DNA of 64,000 bases from an uncultured Flavobacteriales bacterium (GCA_946479285.1 CAMLFH010000006.1:62001-126000), one strand, 5' to 3'. Shown: positions 17,173 to 26,582, numbered from the stretch's first letter. Numbers and translations: made by a program. Notes: generated by a model from the letters alone, not told the origin.

Positions 17173-17895
17173 ATGAGTAAAAATTGGGCCATAACGTTTG
17201 TCGGAGTTTTAATAACCGGTATTCTTTTCGCACAACCCGAAAAGCCAAAGAATTACAAGCGTTTTGATGAACGCTGGATTCACTTTGGATTCATGCTTGG
17301 TGTGAATATGTCTAATTTTAAAGCGATTCCCGTAAACGATGCTTATTCCAGCTATGGACTGAGATCCCTGGAGACTAAACGTCAGCCGGGTGGACAGGTA
17401 GGAATTGTAACTACCATCAAGCTTGGACATCCGATCATTCGACTGCGTTTTATACCCACATTATCTTTTCAGGAACGAGCTGTTCGCTACTATTACAAGG
17501 ATCCCGATCCAACCGTAACAAAAGACGTTTTCCTGGAAGAACGGGTAAATTCGACCAACCTGGATTTCCCGCTGATGCTCCAGTTTAGAACTTTGCGAAT
17601 CAATAATTTTGCAGCTTACGTACTCGTTGGCGGACAATATTCGTACGATTTGCAGTCCCAGGAAGATGCTTCGCAAAACTTCATTGATCCTTTTATCAAA
17701 ATCAAAGCAAATGATTTCCAGGGGCAGGTAGGCGGCGGATTGGAATGGTTTGCTCCCTTCTTTAAATTTGGTTTTGAAGTAAAATTCTCTCAGAGCTTCT
17801 CCAACTCCTTAATCCAGGATTACTCACCGGTTTCCGAACCCATCGACCGCTTTTACAACAAAGTCCTCTGGATTTCCCTGATCTTCGAAGGGTAA
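17173..17895 (+). CDS. porT: Type IX secretion/gliding motility protein PorT (SprT)
   Basis: The 240-residue product has a signal peptide (cleavage near ILFAQ) and an outer-membrane beta-barrel pattern throughout: FGFMLGVNMSNF, VGIVTTIKLG, VLVGGQYSYDL, VGGGLEWFAPFFKFGFEVKF. It ends in an aromatic-rich strand. Length, pattern and position directly after ubiE match PorT/SprT, an outer-membrane component needed for T9SS function in Porphyromonas and Flavobacterium. The two T9SS cargo genes in this window (46849 and 52644) agree with an active system. Confidence 0.87.
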   Translation: MSKNWAITFVGVLITGILFAQPEKPKNYKRFDERWIHFGFMLGVNMSNFKAIPVNDAYSSYGLRSLETKRQPGGQVGIVTTIKLGHPIIRLRFIPTLSFQERAVRYYYKDPDPTVTKDVFLEERVNSTNLDFPLMLQFRTLRINNFAAYVLVGGQYSYDLQSQEDASQNFIDPFIKIKANDFQGQVGGGLEWFAPFFKFGFEVKFSQSFSNSLIQDYSPVSEPIDRFYNKVLWISLIFEG

Positions 17896-17896
17896 A

Positions 17897-18073
17897 ACAC
17901 CACTAAGGACACAAAGTCCACGAGGTTCTATTGGTTTGATGTAATCTTTGTACGCTTGTGTGCCTCGTGATAAGTTACTCACTTTTACTATGTGCTCTAC
18001 AAACTCTCCGGAGCTTTAGCTCACAATTATATCCTGGAAATAATCTTCGTGTGCCTCATGTGCTTCGTGGTAA
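17897..18073. repeat. ACCACTAAGGACACAAAG-type intergenic repeat region, copy 1
   Basis: Left unit CACCACTAAGGACACAAAG (from 17900) and right units CTTGTGTGCCTCGTG and CTTCGTGTGCCTCATG form an imperfect long-range dyad. A related region lies at 24343-24487. No gene is apparent. Confidence 0.6.
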
Positions 18074-18079
18074 ATCCCT

Positions 18080-18087
18080 TATCTTTG
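18080..18087 (+). promoter_or_regulatory. -7 promoter element TATCTTTG, 7 bp before the start codon
   Basis: An exact TAnnTTTG match ending 7 bp before the ATG at 18095. Transcription would begin close to the A of the ATG, giving a leaderless mRNA. Confidence 0.6.
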
Positions 18088-18094
18088 CCTCCAA

Positions 18095-19651
18095 ATGCAC
18101 GTACAATTCCAATTTTCCCCCGAGCAGGCAGCAGACGATCAGTTCATCCGTTCTGCGATTTCCCGTGAACTAAAACTTCCCATCGATTCATTCGCTTTTA
18201 AATGGCATAAACGTTCCATTGATGCACGTAAACGTGATATTAAGATCAATGCAGGCTTCGAAGTTTTTTTAGACGGGATCATTCCTCCTTTCGAACCGGA
18301 ATTCAATCCGCAAAAAGTTACTGAAAACTCCAAAACAGTTCACATCATTGGTGCCGGACCCGCAGGATTATACGCCGGATTGAGAGCCTTGGAGCTTGGA
18401 TTAAAACCCGTTGTTTTTGAAAGGGGAAAAGACGTTCGTTCCAGGAGACGCGACCTGGCAGATCTGAACAAGAAACACGTTGTGAATCCGGAATCCAATT
18501 ATTGTTTCGGAGAAGGCGGTGCGGGAACTTATTCTGACGGGAAATTATACACCCGTTCCAAAAAACGAGGTGATGTGATGCGTGCCCTGAAGTGGTTCGT
18601 ACATTTTGGAGCCCATGAAGACATTATTGTAGATGCACATCCGCATATCGGAACCAATAAATTGCCGCAGATCATCGTTGCCATGCGCGATTGTATCCGT
18701 GAATTTGGCGGTGAAGTGCATTTTGATTCAAAACTGACAGATCTAACCATTGTCGACGGGGCTATTCAGACAATTGAGATCAACGGGAAGCAAAACATTC
18801 CATGCCAAGCCTTGGTGCTGGCAACCGGTCATTCTGCCAGAGATATTTTTTACCTGTTGAAGGAAAAACAGGTCACAATTCAGGCGAAAGCATTTGCATT
18901 GGGAGTTCGGGTAGAGCATACACAGGAAATTATCGACGAAATCCAATACAGCGGAAGACACAATGATGAATTTCTACCGCCCGCATCTTACGCTTTGGTT
19001 ACACAGGTGCAGGATCAGGGAGTTTACTCGTTTTGTATGTGTCCGGGTGGAATTATAGCACCTTGCGCAACCGAAAACGGGGAAGTGGTTACCAATGGCT
19101 GGTCGCCGTCCAAAAGAAATAACCCCACAGCCAATTCGGGAATCGTGGTGAGCGTTGAGCCGAGCGAATTACCGGGTTATTCACCCAAAAATCCCTTGAT
19201 AAGCCTCGAGTTTCAGCAAAAAGTAGAACAAGATTGCTGGAAAGCAGCCGGAAGCACTCAGGCAGTTCCTGCTCAGCGTTTGAAAGACTTTGTGGAAGGG
19301 AAAAAATCCAAAGATTTCCCGCGGACTTCCTACCAGCCAGGTATTGTTTCTGTGGATTTGAATACCGTACTTCCGGATTTCATTGCCAAAAGATTGAGGC
19401 AGGCTTTCAAAGATTTCGACCGTAAAATGCATGGCTTTTTGACCAATGACGCTGTGCTTCACGCTCCGGAATCACGCACATCAAGCCCCGTTTCCGTTCC
19501 AAGAGACAACGAAACCTGTATGAGTATCAATACAGAAGGTTTATTTCCATGTGGCGAAGGAGCCGGTTATGCCGGTGGAATCATCTCAGCAGCTATAGAC
19601 GGAATGAAATGTGTAGACGCAGTTTTGACTTATTATAAGACCAAAGATTAA
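18095..19651 (+). CDS. FAD-dependent oxidoreductase (COG2509-type, NAD(P)/FAD-dependent)
   Basis: The 518-residue protein has a 75-residue N-terminal lead domain, then a Rossmann FAD site VHIIGAGPAGLYAGLRALE (about residues 87-105), NYCFGEGGAGTYSDGKL, an ALVLATGHSARDI second nucleotide motif, and a C-terminal FPCGEGAGYAGGIISAAIDG that closes the FAD site. These blocks are those of the uncharacterised FAD-dependent dehydrogenase family COG2509. The substrate is unknown. Transcribed alone from a TATCTTTG promoter placed immediately before the start. Confidence 0.88.
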   Translation: MHVQFQFSPEQAADDQFIRSAISRELKLPIDSFAFKWHKRSIDARKRDIKINAGFEVFLDGIIPPFEPEFNPQKVTENSKTVHIIGAGPAGLYAGLRALELGLKPVVFERGKDVRSRRRDLADLNKKHVVNPESNYCFGEGGAGTYSDGKLYTRSKKRGDVMRALKWFVHFGAHEDIIVDAHPHIGTNKLPQIIVAMRDCIREFGGEVHFDSKLTDLTIVDGAIQTIEINGKQNIPCQALVLATGHSARDIFYLLKEKQVTIQAKAFALGVRVEHTQEIIDEIQYSGRHNDEFLPPASYALVTQVQDQGVYSFCMCPGGIIAPCATENGEVVTNGWSPSKRNNPTANSGIVVSVEPSELPGYSPKNPLISLEFQQKVEQDCWKAAGSTQAVPAQRLKDFVEGKKSKDFPRTSYQPGIVSVDLNTVLPDFIAKRLRQAFKDFDRKMHGFLTNDAVLHAPESRTSSPVSVPRDNETCMSINTEGLFPCGEGAGYAGGIISAAIDGMKCVDAVLTYYKTKD

Positions 19652-19689
19652 CAACGCGTGCTTGCGCCGATAATCTTATACAAGATTAC

Positions 19690-20664
19690 TTATTTTGCTC
19701 CTTCAAATTGCAGGTAAGCCTCTGCCAGCTCCAGGTCGGCTTTCATTAGCTCATTATTCCCCAACTTTTCATGGATCTTTGCTCTTCGCGTAAGTAATTC
19801 CGATGTAGGCTGAACCAATTGTAGCAGTAAGTTCATGTCCCCGAGTGCTTCCGTATACCGGTTTGCCGCAATGTAAACCAGGGCGCGATTGTTCAAAGAA
19901 GTTACCAGGAAAGGATTGTAAGAAAGGGCCTTCGTTAAATCTTCCAGCGCGCCTGTTCCGTCGCCATTTGAAATCTTTATTTGAGCGCGCTTTTCATACG
20001 CTTCAGGATACCAGGGGTCGATCTTAATTGCCGTATTTACCGCTGATAAAGCTTTTGCATTATCACCTAATCGAAAGTAACAATACCCCATATTGCTCCA
20101 GGCATCTTTGTAGAGCGAATCTTTAGCCAGTATAGACTTGAAATGATTGAGAGCATTTTCGAAGTTTTCCAATTTTGATTCACAATATCCCAGGTAAAGA
20201 ATTTTGGAAAGATCAGTAGGATTATGCTTCAGTAAAACTAAAAGATCTGCTTTACAGGCTTCATAATCCCCGGTTTTATAATACAAAGTCGAACGGTCAC
20301 TAATTGCCTCCTGAAAATCCGGTTTGAGCTGAATTGCTTTATTGATGTCAATAAGAGCCTGTTTTAAATCTCCCCGCTCATAATTGACCTTTGCCCGCGA
20401 TTTATAAACAGAAGCATCTTCAGGCTTGAAGGAAAGGTATTTATCAATATCCTGCAGGGCCCCGTCAAAATCAGTTAATAAATCTTTGTAAAATCCGCGC
20501 TGCAAATAAGCGTCCCCATTAGTGGGATCGGCAGTGATTCTGTTGTTTGCAATGCGAATGGATAAGCGGTAGGAAGCATATTTACTCGTGTCTACCGGTT
20601 GATCGAATTGAGCAAATCCCGTAAGTGAAATCACCAGTAAAAGGAGTGTGCTTAGTACCTTCAT
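19690..20664 (-). CDS. Periplasmic TPR-repeat protein
   Basis: The 324-residue product has a signal peptide ending ISLTGFAQ, then about seven to eight tetratricopeptide repeats. These are recognisable by units such as GDAYLQRGFYKDLLTDFDGAL, AWSNMGYCYFRLGDNAKAL and AYEKRAQIKISNGDGTGAL. Such helical solenoids act as protein-binding scaffolds; the partner is unknown. The start lies 2 bp after the stop of the TrmH-like gene, so it is the second gene of that operon. Confidence 0.88.
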   Translation of the reverse strand: MKVLSTLLLLVISLTGFAQFDQPVDTSKYASYRLSIRIANNRITADPTNGDAYLQRGFYKDLLTDFDGALQDIDKYLSFKPEDASVYKSRAKVNYERGDLKQALIDINKAIQLKPDFQEAISDRSTLYYKTGDYEACKADLLVLLKHNPTDLSKILYLGYCESKLENFENALNHFKSILAKDSLYKDAWSNMGYCYFRLGDNAKALSAVNTAIKIDPWYPEAYEKRAQIKISNGDGTGALEDLTKALSYNPFLVTSLNNRALVYIAANRYTEALGDMNLLLQLVQPTSELLTRRAKIHEKLGNNELMKADLELAEAYLQFEGAK

Positions 20665-20666
20665 TG

Positions 20667-21425
20667 TTATTGAATTATTTCTGCCAACAAAATAGCTGTT
20701 GCCGTTGCAACATTCAGTGATTCTGCTTCCCCAAAACGTGGAATAGTTACCGGGAAATCGATCAATGCTTCAATTTCTGGCCGGACACCTTTTCCTTCGT
20801 TTCCCATAATCAGGATCGCATTTTTAGGGTAAGCAGTTTGCTTGTAGTTTTTTCCGTTCAGCATAGCACCAAATTTTTGCTGCTGGCTGTTCTTCAAATA
20901 AGGTGCCAGGTCCATGTAATGTACCGGTATACGATAGATTGCACCCATCGATGACTGAATCACTTTTGCATTGTAACAATCTACGGTGTCTTTTGAACAT
21001 ACCAGCTGTTTCACTCCAAACCAATCTGCCAAACGCAGAATCGTTCCCATATTTCCCGGATCCTGGATTCCGTCCAAAACAATCGTAAACTCATCAGTGT
21101 GCTGAGACAATTCCGGACGTCTAAAAACAGCAATACACTTATTTGGAGTCTTTAATTCGGAAATCTGCTCTAATTCTTTAGTTGTTACAATAAAAGTTTT
21201 TGAATGAAATTGGCTCGGAATTTGCACTGAAAATGCCTCGAGTGAAACCAGCATTTCTAAATGGGAAGCGAAAACTGAAAGTCCTTCAAGTACTGATTTT
21301 TCGCCTTCTACAACGAAAAGAGCTTCCACATCCCTGTTTTTTTTTAACTGCAGGGAACGAATCCATTTTTGCTTAGCTTTAGAAAGAGCCTCCACTTTTT
21401 TTTGCCAAACATAGCAAATTCGCAC
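20667..21425 (-). CDS. TrmH-family (SpoU) RNA 2'-O-ribose methyltransferase
   Basis: The 252-residue product has an N-terminal substrate-binding domain (IRSLQLKKNRDVEALFVVEGEK) and a SPOUT knot domain with the three SpoU motifs: LDGIQDPGNMGTILR (motif 1, catalytic Arg), ILIMGNEGKGV (motif 2) and IPRFGEAESLNVATATAIL (motif 3). It methylates a ribose 2'-OH in rRNA or tRNA; which site cannot be told. The ATG at 21425 adds about ten residues before the usual start region, so a later GTG is possible. Divergent from tamL. Confidence 0.88.
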   Translation of the reverse strand: MRICYVWQKKVEALSKAKQKWIRSLQLKKNRDVEALFVVEGEKSVLEGLSVFASHLEMLVSLEAFSVQIPSQFHSKTFIVTTKELEQISELKTPNKCIAVFRRPELSQHTDEFTIVLDGIQDPGNMGTILRLADWFGVKQLVCSKDTVDCYNAKVIQSSMGAIYRIPVHYMDLAPYLKNSQQQKFGAMLNGKNYKQTAYPKNAILIMGNEGKGVRPEIEALIDFPVTIPRFGEAESLNVATATAILLAEIIQ

Positions 21426-21455
21426 CGTTTAAAACGAATTTTTGTTTTCGTTTCT

Positions 21456-21463
21456 TATTTTTG
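21456..21463 (+). promoter_or_regulatory. -7 promoter-like element TATTTTTG upstream of tamL
   Basis: A TAnnTTTG match ending 5 bp before the tamL ATG. No TTG is found 19-21 bp upstream, so the call rests on the -7 element alone. Confidence 0.45.
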
Positions 21464-21468
21464 TATAG

Positions 21469-24342
21469 ATGTTGAACATATTAAAACAACTTAAAGGAAA
21501 GCACTTGTTCGTATTATTTACGATAGCTTTTGCAGTTCAGGGTTGTTTGTCTACGAAATTAGTCCCGGAAAATCGCCACTTACTCAAAAAAAACAAGTTC
21601 AAAGTTGAAGGAGACAAGATCAGTAAATCTGAAGTAGAGGATGTCTTAAAGCAAAAACCGAATCTCCGGGTAATTGGTATTCCTGTTCGATTGAAATTGT
21701 ACAATTCCATTGACAGTGTGAAAACTGAAAAAGGGAGACTTCGCAAACTGAATCGCCTGAATAAGAAGAATATCAAGAAAACCAAGCGTGAAATCCGCAT
21801 CAACGAAAAAAGAAGGCAGCGCGCGATCCGCAGAGGTGATCCGGATTATATCTACAAGAAAGTTCGCCTGCGAGATACACTGGACCCGAATTTGACTTTA
21901 AGGCAATTGATTAAGTACAAGTTTGGTGAAGCTCCGGTTATTGCAGATACCGGCGCAATGTCGCGTTCACGGACACAGGTTCTTGCTTACATGCATTCAA
22001 AAGGATATTTCTATGCACAGGTAAGCAGTCATTTCGATACTATTCACCGCATGGGGAATAAGAACAAGTTGAAAAAGAAAGTAATTGCCAATTATGAAAT
22101 TGTTACCGGGATCCGCTATTACATTGATACCGTTAAACTAATTTGTAAGAATCCCTCCATACTTACTGAGTTTAAACGCTTTTTGGAGAAAGAAACGGAT
22201 AAAAATGGTTTGAACCCGGAATACAGGGCGAGTTTGATTGACAGAAAGGTGATTAACCTTCCTTTTGATGCAGATAAGTTCGGGGATTATCGTGGGGAAT
22301 TAGCCCGTTATATGCGGGATAGAACGTTTTACGGTTTTGTAGAATCCAATGTAACTTATAAAGCAGATACTTCACGCATAACAAACTCCAAGGAAAAAAA
22401 ATTGAAGATGACCTTTACGATCGTTATCGGTGATCGCGTAATTCAGGATGAGAATAATCCGGATGCGGTAAAGTATGTTAAGCACGTTTCGACCAGAGTT
22501 GAGGATGTTTCTTTCAATTTATCAGATACCAGTCGTTACAGCGGGAATTTCAAACAAACAGTTTTGAACAGGGGGCTTAATGTGAAGGAGAACGGTTTTA
22601 TAATATCGCTGGATTCATTGCTGTATAAGAAGGTGAAGAAAAAGGTGGAAGATCCTGCTACCAAAGAGTTGAACTTGCCGAGAAATAAACGCGTTTATTT
22701 GAAAAGTGCCGTGAAGCACAAGCTGTTTGGAGGTATGAAGGATAGTATTGATTACGATCCGCACCGTATTGCAACGTTCTATTACAACGAAGAGCCTTTT
22801 GTAAGCCCCGCGCTGATCGAAGCCCAGAATTACCTGGAAAACGATAATATTTACAAAGAATATTACCTTGAACGGTCATTTACCCGTTTGGTGCAGCTGA
22901 ATCTTTTTTCGATCATCAAGCCAGAAATCAAGGAGACATATCCGGGAAGCGGGATCGTTCGTGTTCGTTATACCCTGGTACCGGCAACAAAGCAAAGTTT
23001 CAGTTTTGAACCACGCGCAAAGAACTCCAATGGATTCCTGGGGTTGAGTGCTTCCCTGAATTATACCAATAGGAACATCTTCCGTACAGGAACGAATTTC
23101 ATATTCTCAATTTCAGGTGGTTTTGAATCCAACCCGAGTGTTTTCAGCACCGATGACAAAGGAAACAAAATCAAAACACAGGGAAGAAGCTTTAATACTT
23201 TTGAATTCGGACCTTCCGCTAAATTGGATATTCCGGGCTTATTTCCTTTTGGAATTAACGTTCTTGGAAAGAGACAGCGTCCGCGTACGGAACTTTCCGC
23301 AGCTTACAATTACCAGAAGCGACCGGATTTTGCCCGAAGCGTTTTGCAGTTCAATTACCTTTATAAATTCCTGGTTGGAGACGGGAAAACGCAATCCGTT
23401 TCTTTCGGTCTTCCGGGAGCGTCCGTTATTAAGTATGTTTCCCTGGACCCAAAACCGGAGTTTGAAGCAAAGCTTAATCTTCTGAATGATTTATTCCTGA
23501 AAAATGCCTACCGCGATCAGTTTATCTGGGAAGATTTCAAACTGACTTATGATTTTGACAACCTTCAAAAAACACGCAAAAAGTTTACGAAACTGCGCAT
23601 TACCTATTCAGGAAGTTTCTCCATTGCCGGAAATCTATTGAATGCAATTACTTCCGTGAATCCAAATTACGACGCATCGGGACATAAGTTATTCTTTGGT
23701 GTTCCGTATTCCCAGTTTTCTGTGATAGACAATAAATTGGTAGTTTATTATAAAACAGGTAAACACAGTGTGATTGCATTCAGAACAATGGCAGGTATGG
23801 GTTTCCCAATGAAAAATTCGCCAACCTCACTTCCATACGATTATTCATTCTTTGCCGGTGGTTCGAATGATAACAGGGGCTGGGCGGCAAGAACTTTAGG
23901 TCCCGGAGCTTACCAGGGATTACTGGATCCGAACCTGATAGCGACTCAAATCGGTGACATTCGTTTCAATGCTTCCCTGGAATATCGTTTTGGTGCAGGA
24001 GGGATTTTAAATCATGCATTTTTTGCAGATGCCGGTAATATCTGGACACGCAACAATGACCCAAACCGTCCGGGCGGACAGATTTCTGCTCGATTGATGA
24101 AAGAATTGGGTATTTCCATTGGTTACGGTATTCGTTTTGACTTTAATTATTTTGTTCTTCGTTTTGATTTGGGACTCCCGATTCATGATCCTGGCTTCCC
24201 AACCGGAGAACGTTGGATTTTCTCCAAGAAAACGGCATTTTACGGTTTAGCGGAAGAAGTCTATGGTCCTGAATACCGCGATGCACTTCCCAATTACCTC
24301 TACCAATTGCGCCTGAACTTCGGTATTGGTTTCCCATTCTAG
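21469..24342 (+). CDS. tamL: BamA/TamA-family outer-membrane lipoprotein TamL
   Basis: A 957-residue protein with lipobox AVQGC (Cys26), POTRA-like domains over about residues 35-500, and a C-terminal 16-strand Omp85 barrel. The barrel has PFGINVLGKRQRPRTELSAAY and the late motif FAGGSNDNRGWAARTLGPGAY, the equivalent of the family VRGY/F lid-lock motif. It ends in aromatic FGIGFPF, a typical C-terminal beta signal. A lipidated Omp85 protein of this size is TamL, which replaces TamA in Bacteroidota and works with inner-membrane TamB. No tamB follows it here. Confidence 0.88.
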   Translation: MLNILKQLKGKHLFVLFTIAFAVQGCLSTKLVPENRHLLKKNKFKVEGDKISKSEVEDVLKQKPNLRVIGIPVRLKLYNSIDSVKTEKGRLRKLNRLNKKNIKKTKREIRINEKRRQRAIRRGDPDYIYKKVRLRDTLDPNLTLRQLIKYKFGEAPVIADTGAMSRSRTQVLAYMHSKGYFYAQVSSHFDTIHRMGNKNKLKKKVIANYEIVTGIRYYIDTVKLICKNPSILTEFKRFLEKETDKNGLNPEYRASLIDRKVINLPFDADKFGDYRGELARYMRDRTFYGFVESNVTYKADTSRITNSKEKKLKMTFTIVIGDRVIQDENNPDAVKYVKHVSTRVEDVSFNLSDTSRYSGNFKQTVLNRGLNVKENGFIISLDSLLYKKVKKKVEDPATKELNLPRNKRVYLKSAVKHKLFGGMKDSIDYDPHRIATFYYNEEPFVSPALIEAQNYLENDNIYKEYYLERSFTRLVQLNLFSIIKPEIKETYPGSGIVRVRYTLVPATKQSFSFEPRAKNSNGFLGLSASLNYTNRNIFRTGTNFIFSISGGFESNPSVFSTDDKGNKIKTQGRSFNTFEFGPSAKLDIPGLFPFGINVLGKRQRPRTELSAAYNYQKRPDFARSVLQFNYLYKFLVGDGKTQSVSFGLPGASVIKYVSLDPKPEFEAKLNLLNDLFLKNAYRDQFIWEDFKLTYDFDNLQKTRKKFTKLRITYSGSFSIAGNLLNAITSVNPNYDASGHKLFFGVPYSQFSVIDNKLVVYYKTGKHSVIAFRTMAGMGFPMKNSPTSLPYDYSFFAGGSNDNRGWAARTLGPGAYQGLLDPNLIATQIGDIRFNASLEYRFGAGGILNHAFFADAGNIWTRNNDPNRPGGQISARLMKELGISIGYGIRFDFNYFVLRFDLGLPIHDPGFPTGERWIFSKKTAFYGLAEEVYGPEYRDALPNYLYQLRLNFGIGFPF

Positions 24343-24524
24343 GAACCACGAGGCTCGCAAAGCACACAAGGATGTTTTATGTGAGGAGCGCTTTGTTAAG
24401 TAAGTGCATAAATCAGGTAAAGTGCCATTGCGTAAGCAAAGGAATGGTTAAGCCAATAATCCTCGTGGGCTTTGTGTTCTTAGTGGTAAAAAAACGCTTG
24501 CTTCTGCGTAATCCGCAAGAAATA
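24343..24524. repeat. ACCACTAAGG-type repeat region, copy 2, plus an ATCTGCG-type repeat
   Basis: Left unit AACCACGAGGCTCGCAAAGC and right unit GGCTTTGTGTTCTTAGTGGT bracket about 145 bp. Directly after comes CTTCTGCGTAATCCGCAAG, related to 13957-13988. No gene is visible in this stretch. Confidence 0.6.
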
Positions 24525-24607
24525 AAAAGCCGTCAAACAATAATCTTATTTTGAACGAATGTATTTCGGTGCTTTTCATTACTTTTACACCCCAAATAAC
24601 GACTAAA

Positions 24608-25681
24608 ATGGCTTATTCAATTAAACCCGGAGTTGCTTCCGGAGATGAGGTTCAGGAGATTTTTCGCTATGCGAAAGAAAAAGGATTTGCACTTCCGGCT
24701 GTAAACGTAACCAGCACTTCTACAGTAAATGCGGTAATGGAAACGGCAGCGAAGTTGAATGCTCCGGTGATCATTCAATTCTCAAATGGCGGGGGACACT
24801 TCTTTGCCGGAAAAGCATTGTCGAATAAAGACGAGCAGGCAGCTATTTTAGGAAGCATTTCAGGTGCAAAACACGTACACGCTTTAGCAGAAGCTTATGG
24901 TGTGACAGTTATTTTGCATACAGACCATTGTGCTAAAAAATTACTTCCATGGATGGATGGTTTGTTAGCTGCCGGAGAACAATTCTACAAAGAAACAGGT
25001 AAACCTTTATACTCTTCTCACATGTTGGACCTTTCCGAAGAACCAATCGAAGAGAATATTGAAACTTGCAAAGAGTATTTAACTCGTATGAGCAAGATCG
25101 GGATGACCCTGGAAATTGAATTGGGAATTACCGGCGGAGAAGAAGACGGCGTAGATAATTCGGATGTAGATTCCTCTAAATTATACACGCAGCCGGAAGA
25201 AGTAGCTTATGCATACGAAGAACTGATGAAAATAAGCCCTCGTTTTACGATCGCTGCGGCATTTGGGAATGTTCACGGAGTTTACAAGCCTGGAAATGTG
25301 AAATTGACACCGAAGATTTTGTTGAACTCTCAAAAATTTGTTCAGGAAAAGTTCAATACAGGTCACAACCCGGTTGATTTTGTATTCCACGGAGGTTCCG
25401 GTTCTACAGTGGAAGAAATCCGTGAAGCAATTGGTTATGGAGTAATCAAAATGAACCTGGATACAGACCTTCAGTTTGCATTTACCGAAGGTGTGCGTGA
25501 TTATGTAAGTTCAAATATCGAATACCTGAAAACACAGATTGGAAATCCTGAAGGGGATGATGTTCCAAATAAAAAATACTATGATCCGAGAAAATGGCTG
25601 CGGGAAGGCGAATTGACATTTGTGAAACGCCTGGAGCAATCCTTTTCTGATTTAAATAATATTAATACATTGAAAAAATAA
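24608..25681 (+). CDS. fbaA: Class II fructose-bisphosphate aldolase
   Basis: The ATG at 24608 gives 357 residues, the normal length of long class IIA aldolases; the earlier ATG at 24551 would add 19 unrelated residues. VILHTDHCAKK contains the zinc ligand and catalytic Asp (His107, Asp106), and GNVHGVYKPGNV, FVFHGGSGST and MNLDTDLQFA complete the metal, phosphate and substrate sites. It catalyses the reversible cleavage of fructose-1,6-bisphosphate in glycolysis and gluconeogenesis. accD follows after 9 bp, an arrangement common in Flavobacteriia. Confidence 0.95.
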   Translation: MAYSIKPGVASGDEVQEIFRYAKEKGFALPAVNVTSTSTVNAVMETAAKLNAPVIIQFSNGGGHFFAGKALSNKDEQAAILGSISGAKHVHALAEAYGVTVILHTDHCAKKLLPWMDGLLAAGEQFYKETGKPLYSSHMLDLSEEPIEENIETCKEYLTRMSKIGMTLEIELGITGGEEDGVDNSDVDSSKLYTQPEEVAYAYEELMKISPRFTIAAAFGNVHGVYKPGNVKLTPKILLNSQKFVQEKFNTGHNPVDFVFHGGSGSTVEEIREAIGYGVIKMNLDTDLQFAFTEGVRDYVSSNIEYLKTQIGNPEGDDVPNKKYYDPRKWLREGELTFVKRLEQSFSDLNNINTLKK

Positions 25682-25690
25682 GACCCCGAT

Positions 25691-26536
25691 ATGAGTTGGT
25701 TTAAGCGTTCCAAAGAAGGTATCACGACCTCTACGAAAGATAAAAAAGAAACTCCCGAAGGATTATGGAGCAAATGTTCTCGTTGTAAAACAGTATTTAC
25801 AGCCGGAGATTTGGAGAAAAATATGTGGGTTTGCGACCGTTGTTCGCACCACGAAAGAATTGGTTCCGAGCAATATTTCCACATTCTTTTTGATGAAGGA
25901 AAATATACCGAAATCAATGAGAAAGTAACTTCAGGTGATCCGTTGGAATTCGTGGACACGAAAAAGTATACAGATCGCATCAAGTCTACTCAAAAAGCAA
26001 CCGGATTGAAAGATGCAATCCGAACAGCTTATGGAGATATGCATGGTCAGCCATTTGTAGTTGCTGCAATGGATTTTGCATTTGTTGGTGGATCCATGGG
26101 ATCAGTAATGGGAGAGAAAATTGCTCGTGCAATCGACAAGGCAATTGAAATGAAAGCTCCTTTTATGATTATTTCGAAATCCGGTGGAGCCCGTATGATG
26201 GAAGCAGGATTTTCTTTAATGCAGATGGCCAAAGTTTCCGGTAAATTGGGACAATTGGCGAATCATAAATTGCCATACATTTCTTATTTAACAGATCCTA
26301 CAACAGGAGGTGTTACCGCTTCATTTGCTATGTTGGGGGATATCAATATTGCGGAACCGGAAGCATTGATAGCATTTGCCGGACCACGCGTAGTAAAAGA
26401 AACCATTGGCCGCGATCTTCCGGATGGATTCCAGACTTCTGAATTCGTTTTAGAGCATGGATTCCTTGATTATATCGTGAATCGAACAGAATTAAAAGAA
26501 AAGTTAGGACATTCATTGAAACTTTTCAGATCATAA
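25691..26536 (+). CDS. accD: Acetyl-CoA carboxylase carboxyltransferase subunit beta
   Basis: A 281-residue protein with the N-terminal four-cysteine zinc ribbon (CSRC and CDRC; Cys29, 32, 48, 51). The crotonase-fold carboxyltransferase domain follows, with VAAMDFAFVGGSMGSVMGEKI, SKSGGARMMEAGFSLMQMAK and DPTTGGVTASFAMLGD. With AccA, AccB and AccC it forms malonyl-CoA, the first step of fatty-acid synthesis. It is the last gene of the fbaA-accD unit and is followed by a strong terminator. Confidence 0.96.
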   Translation: MSWFKRSKEGITTSTKDKKETPEGLWSKCSRCKTVFTAGDLEKNMWVCDRCSHHERIGSEQYFHILFDEGKYTEINEKVTSGDPLEFVDTKKYTDRIKSTQKATGLKDAIRTAYGDMHGQPFVVAAMDFAFVGGSMGSVMGEKIARAIDKAIEMKAPFMIISKSGGARMMEAGFSLMQMAKVSGKLGQLANHKLPYISYLTDPTTGGVTASFAMLGDINIAEPEALIAFAGPRVVKETIGRDLPDGFQTSEFVLEHGFLDYIVNRTELKEKLGHSLKLFRS

Positions 26537-26547
26537 TAACGTAAGTT

Positions 26548-26579
26548 CCCCTTAGCCCTCGGCTAAGGGGATTTTTTTT
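26548..26579 (+). terminator. Rho-independent terminator of accD
   Basis: Perfect 10-bp stem CCCCTTAGCC / GGCTAAGGGG with a 3-nt loop, followed by A and eight T. It begins 12 bp after the accD stop and ends 4 bp before the next gene. Confidence 0.92.
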
Positions 26580-26582
26580 ACT

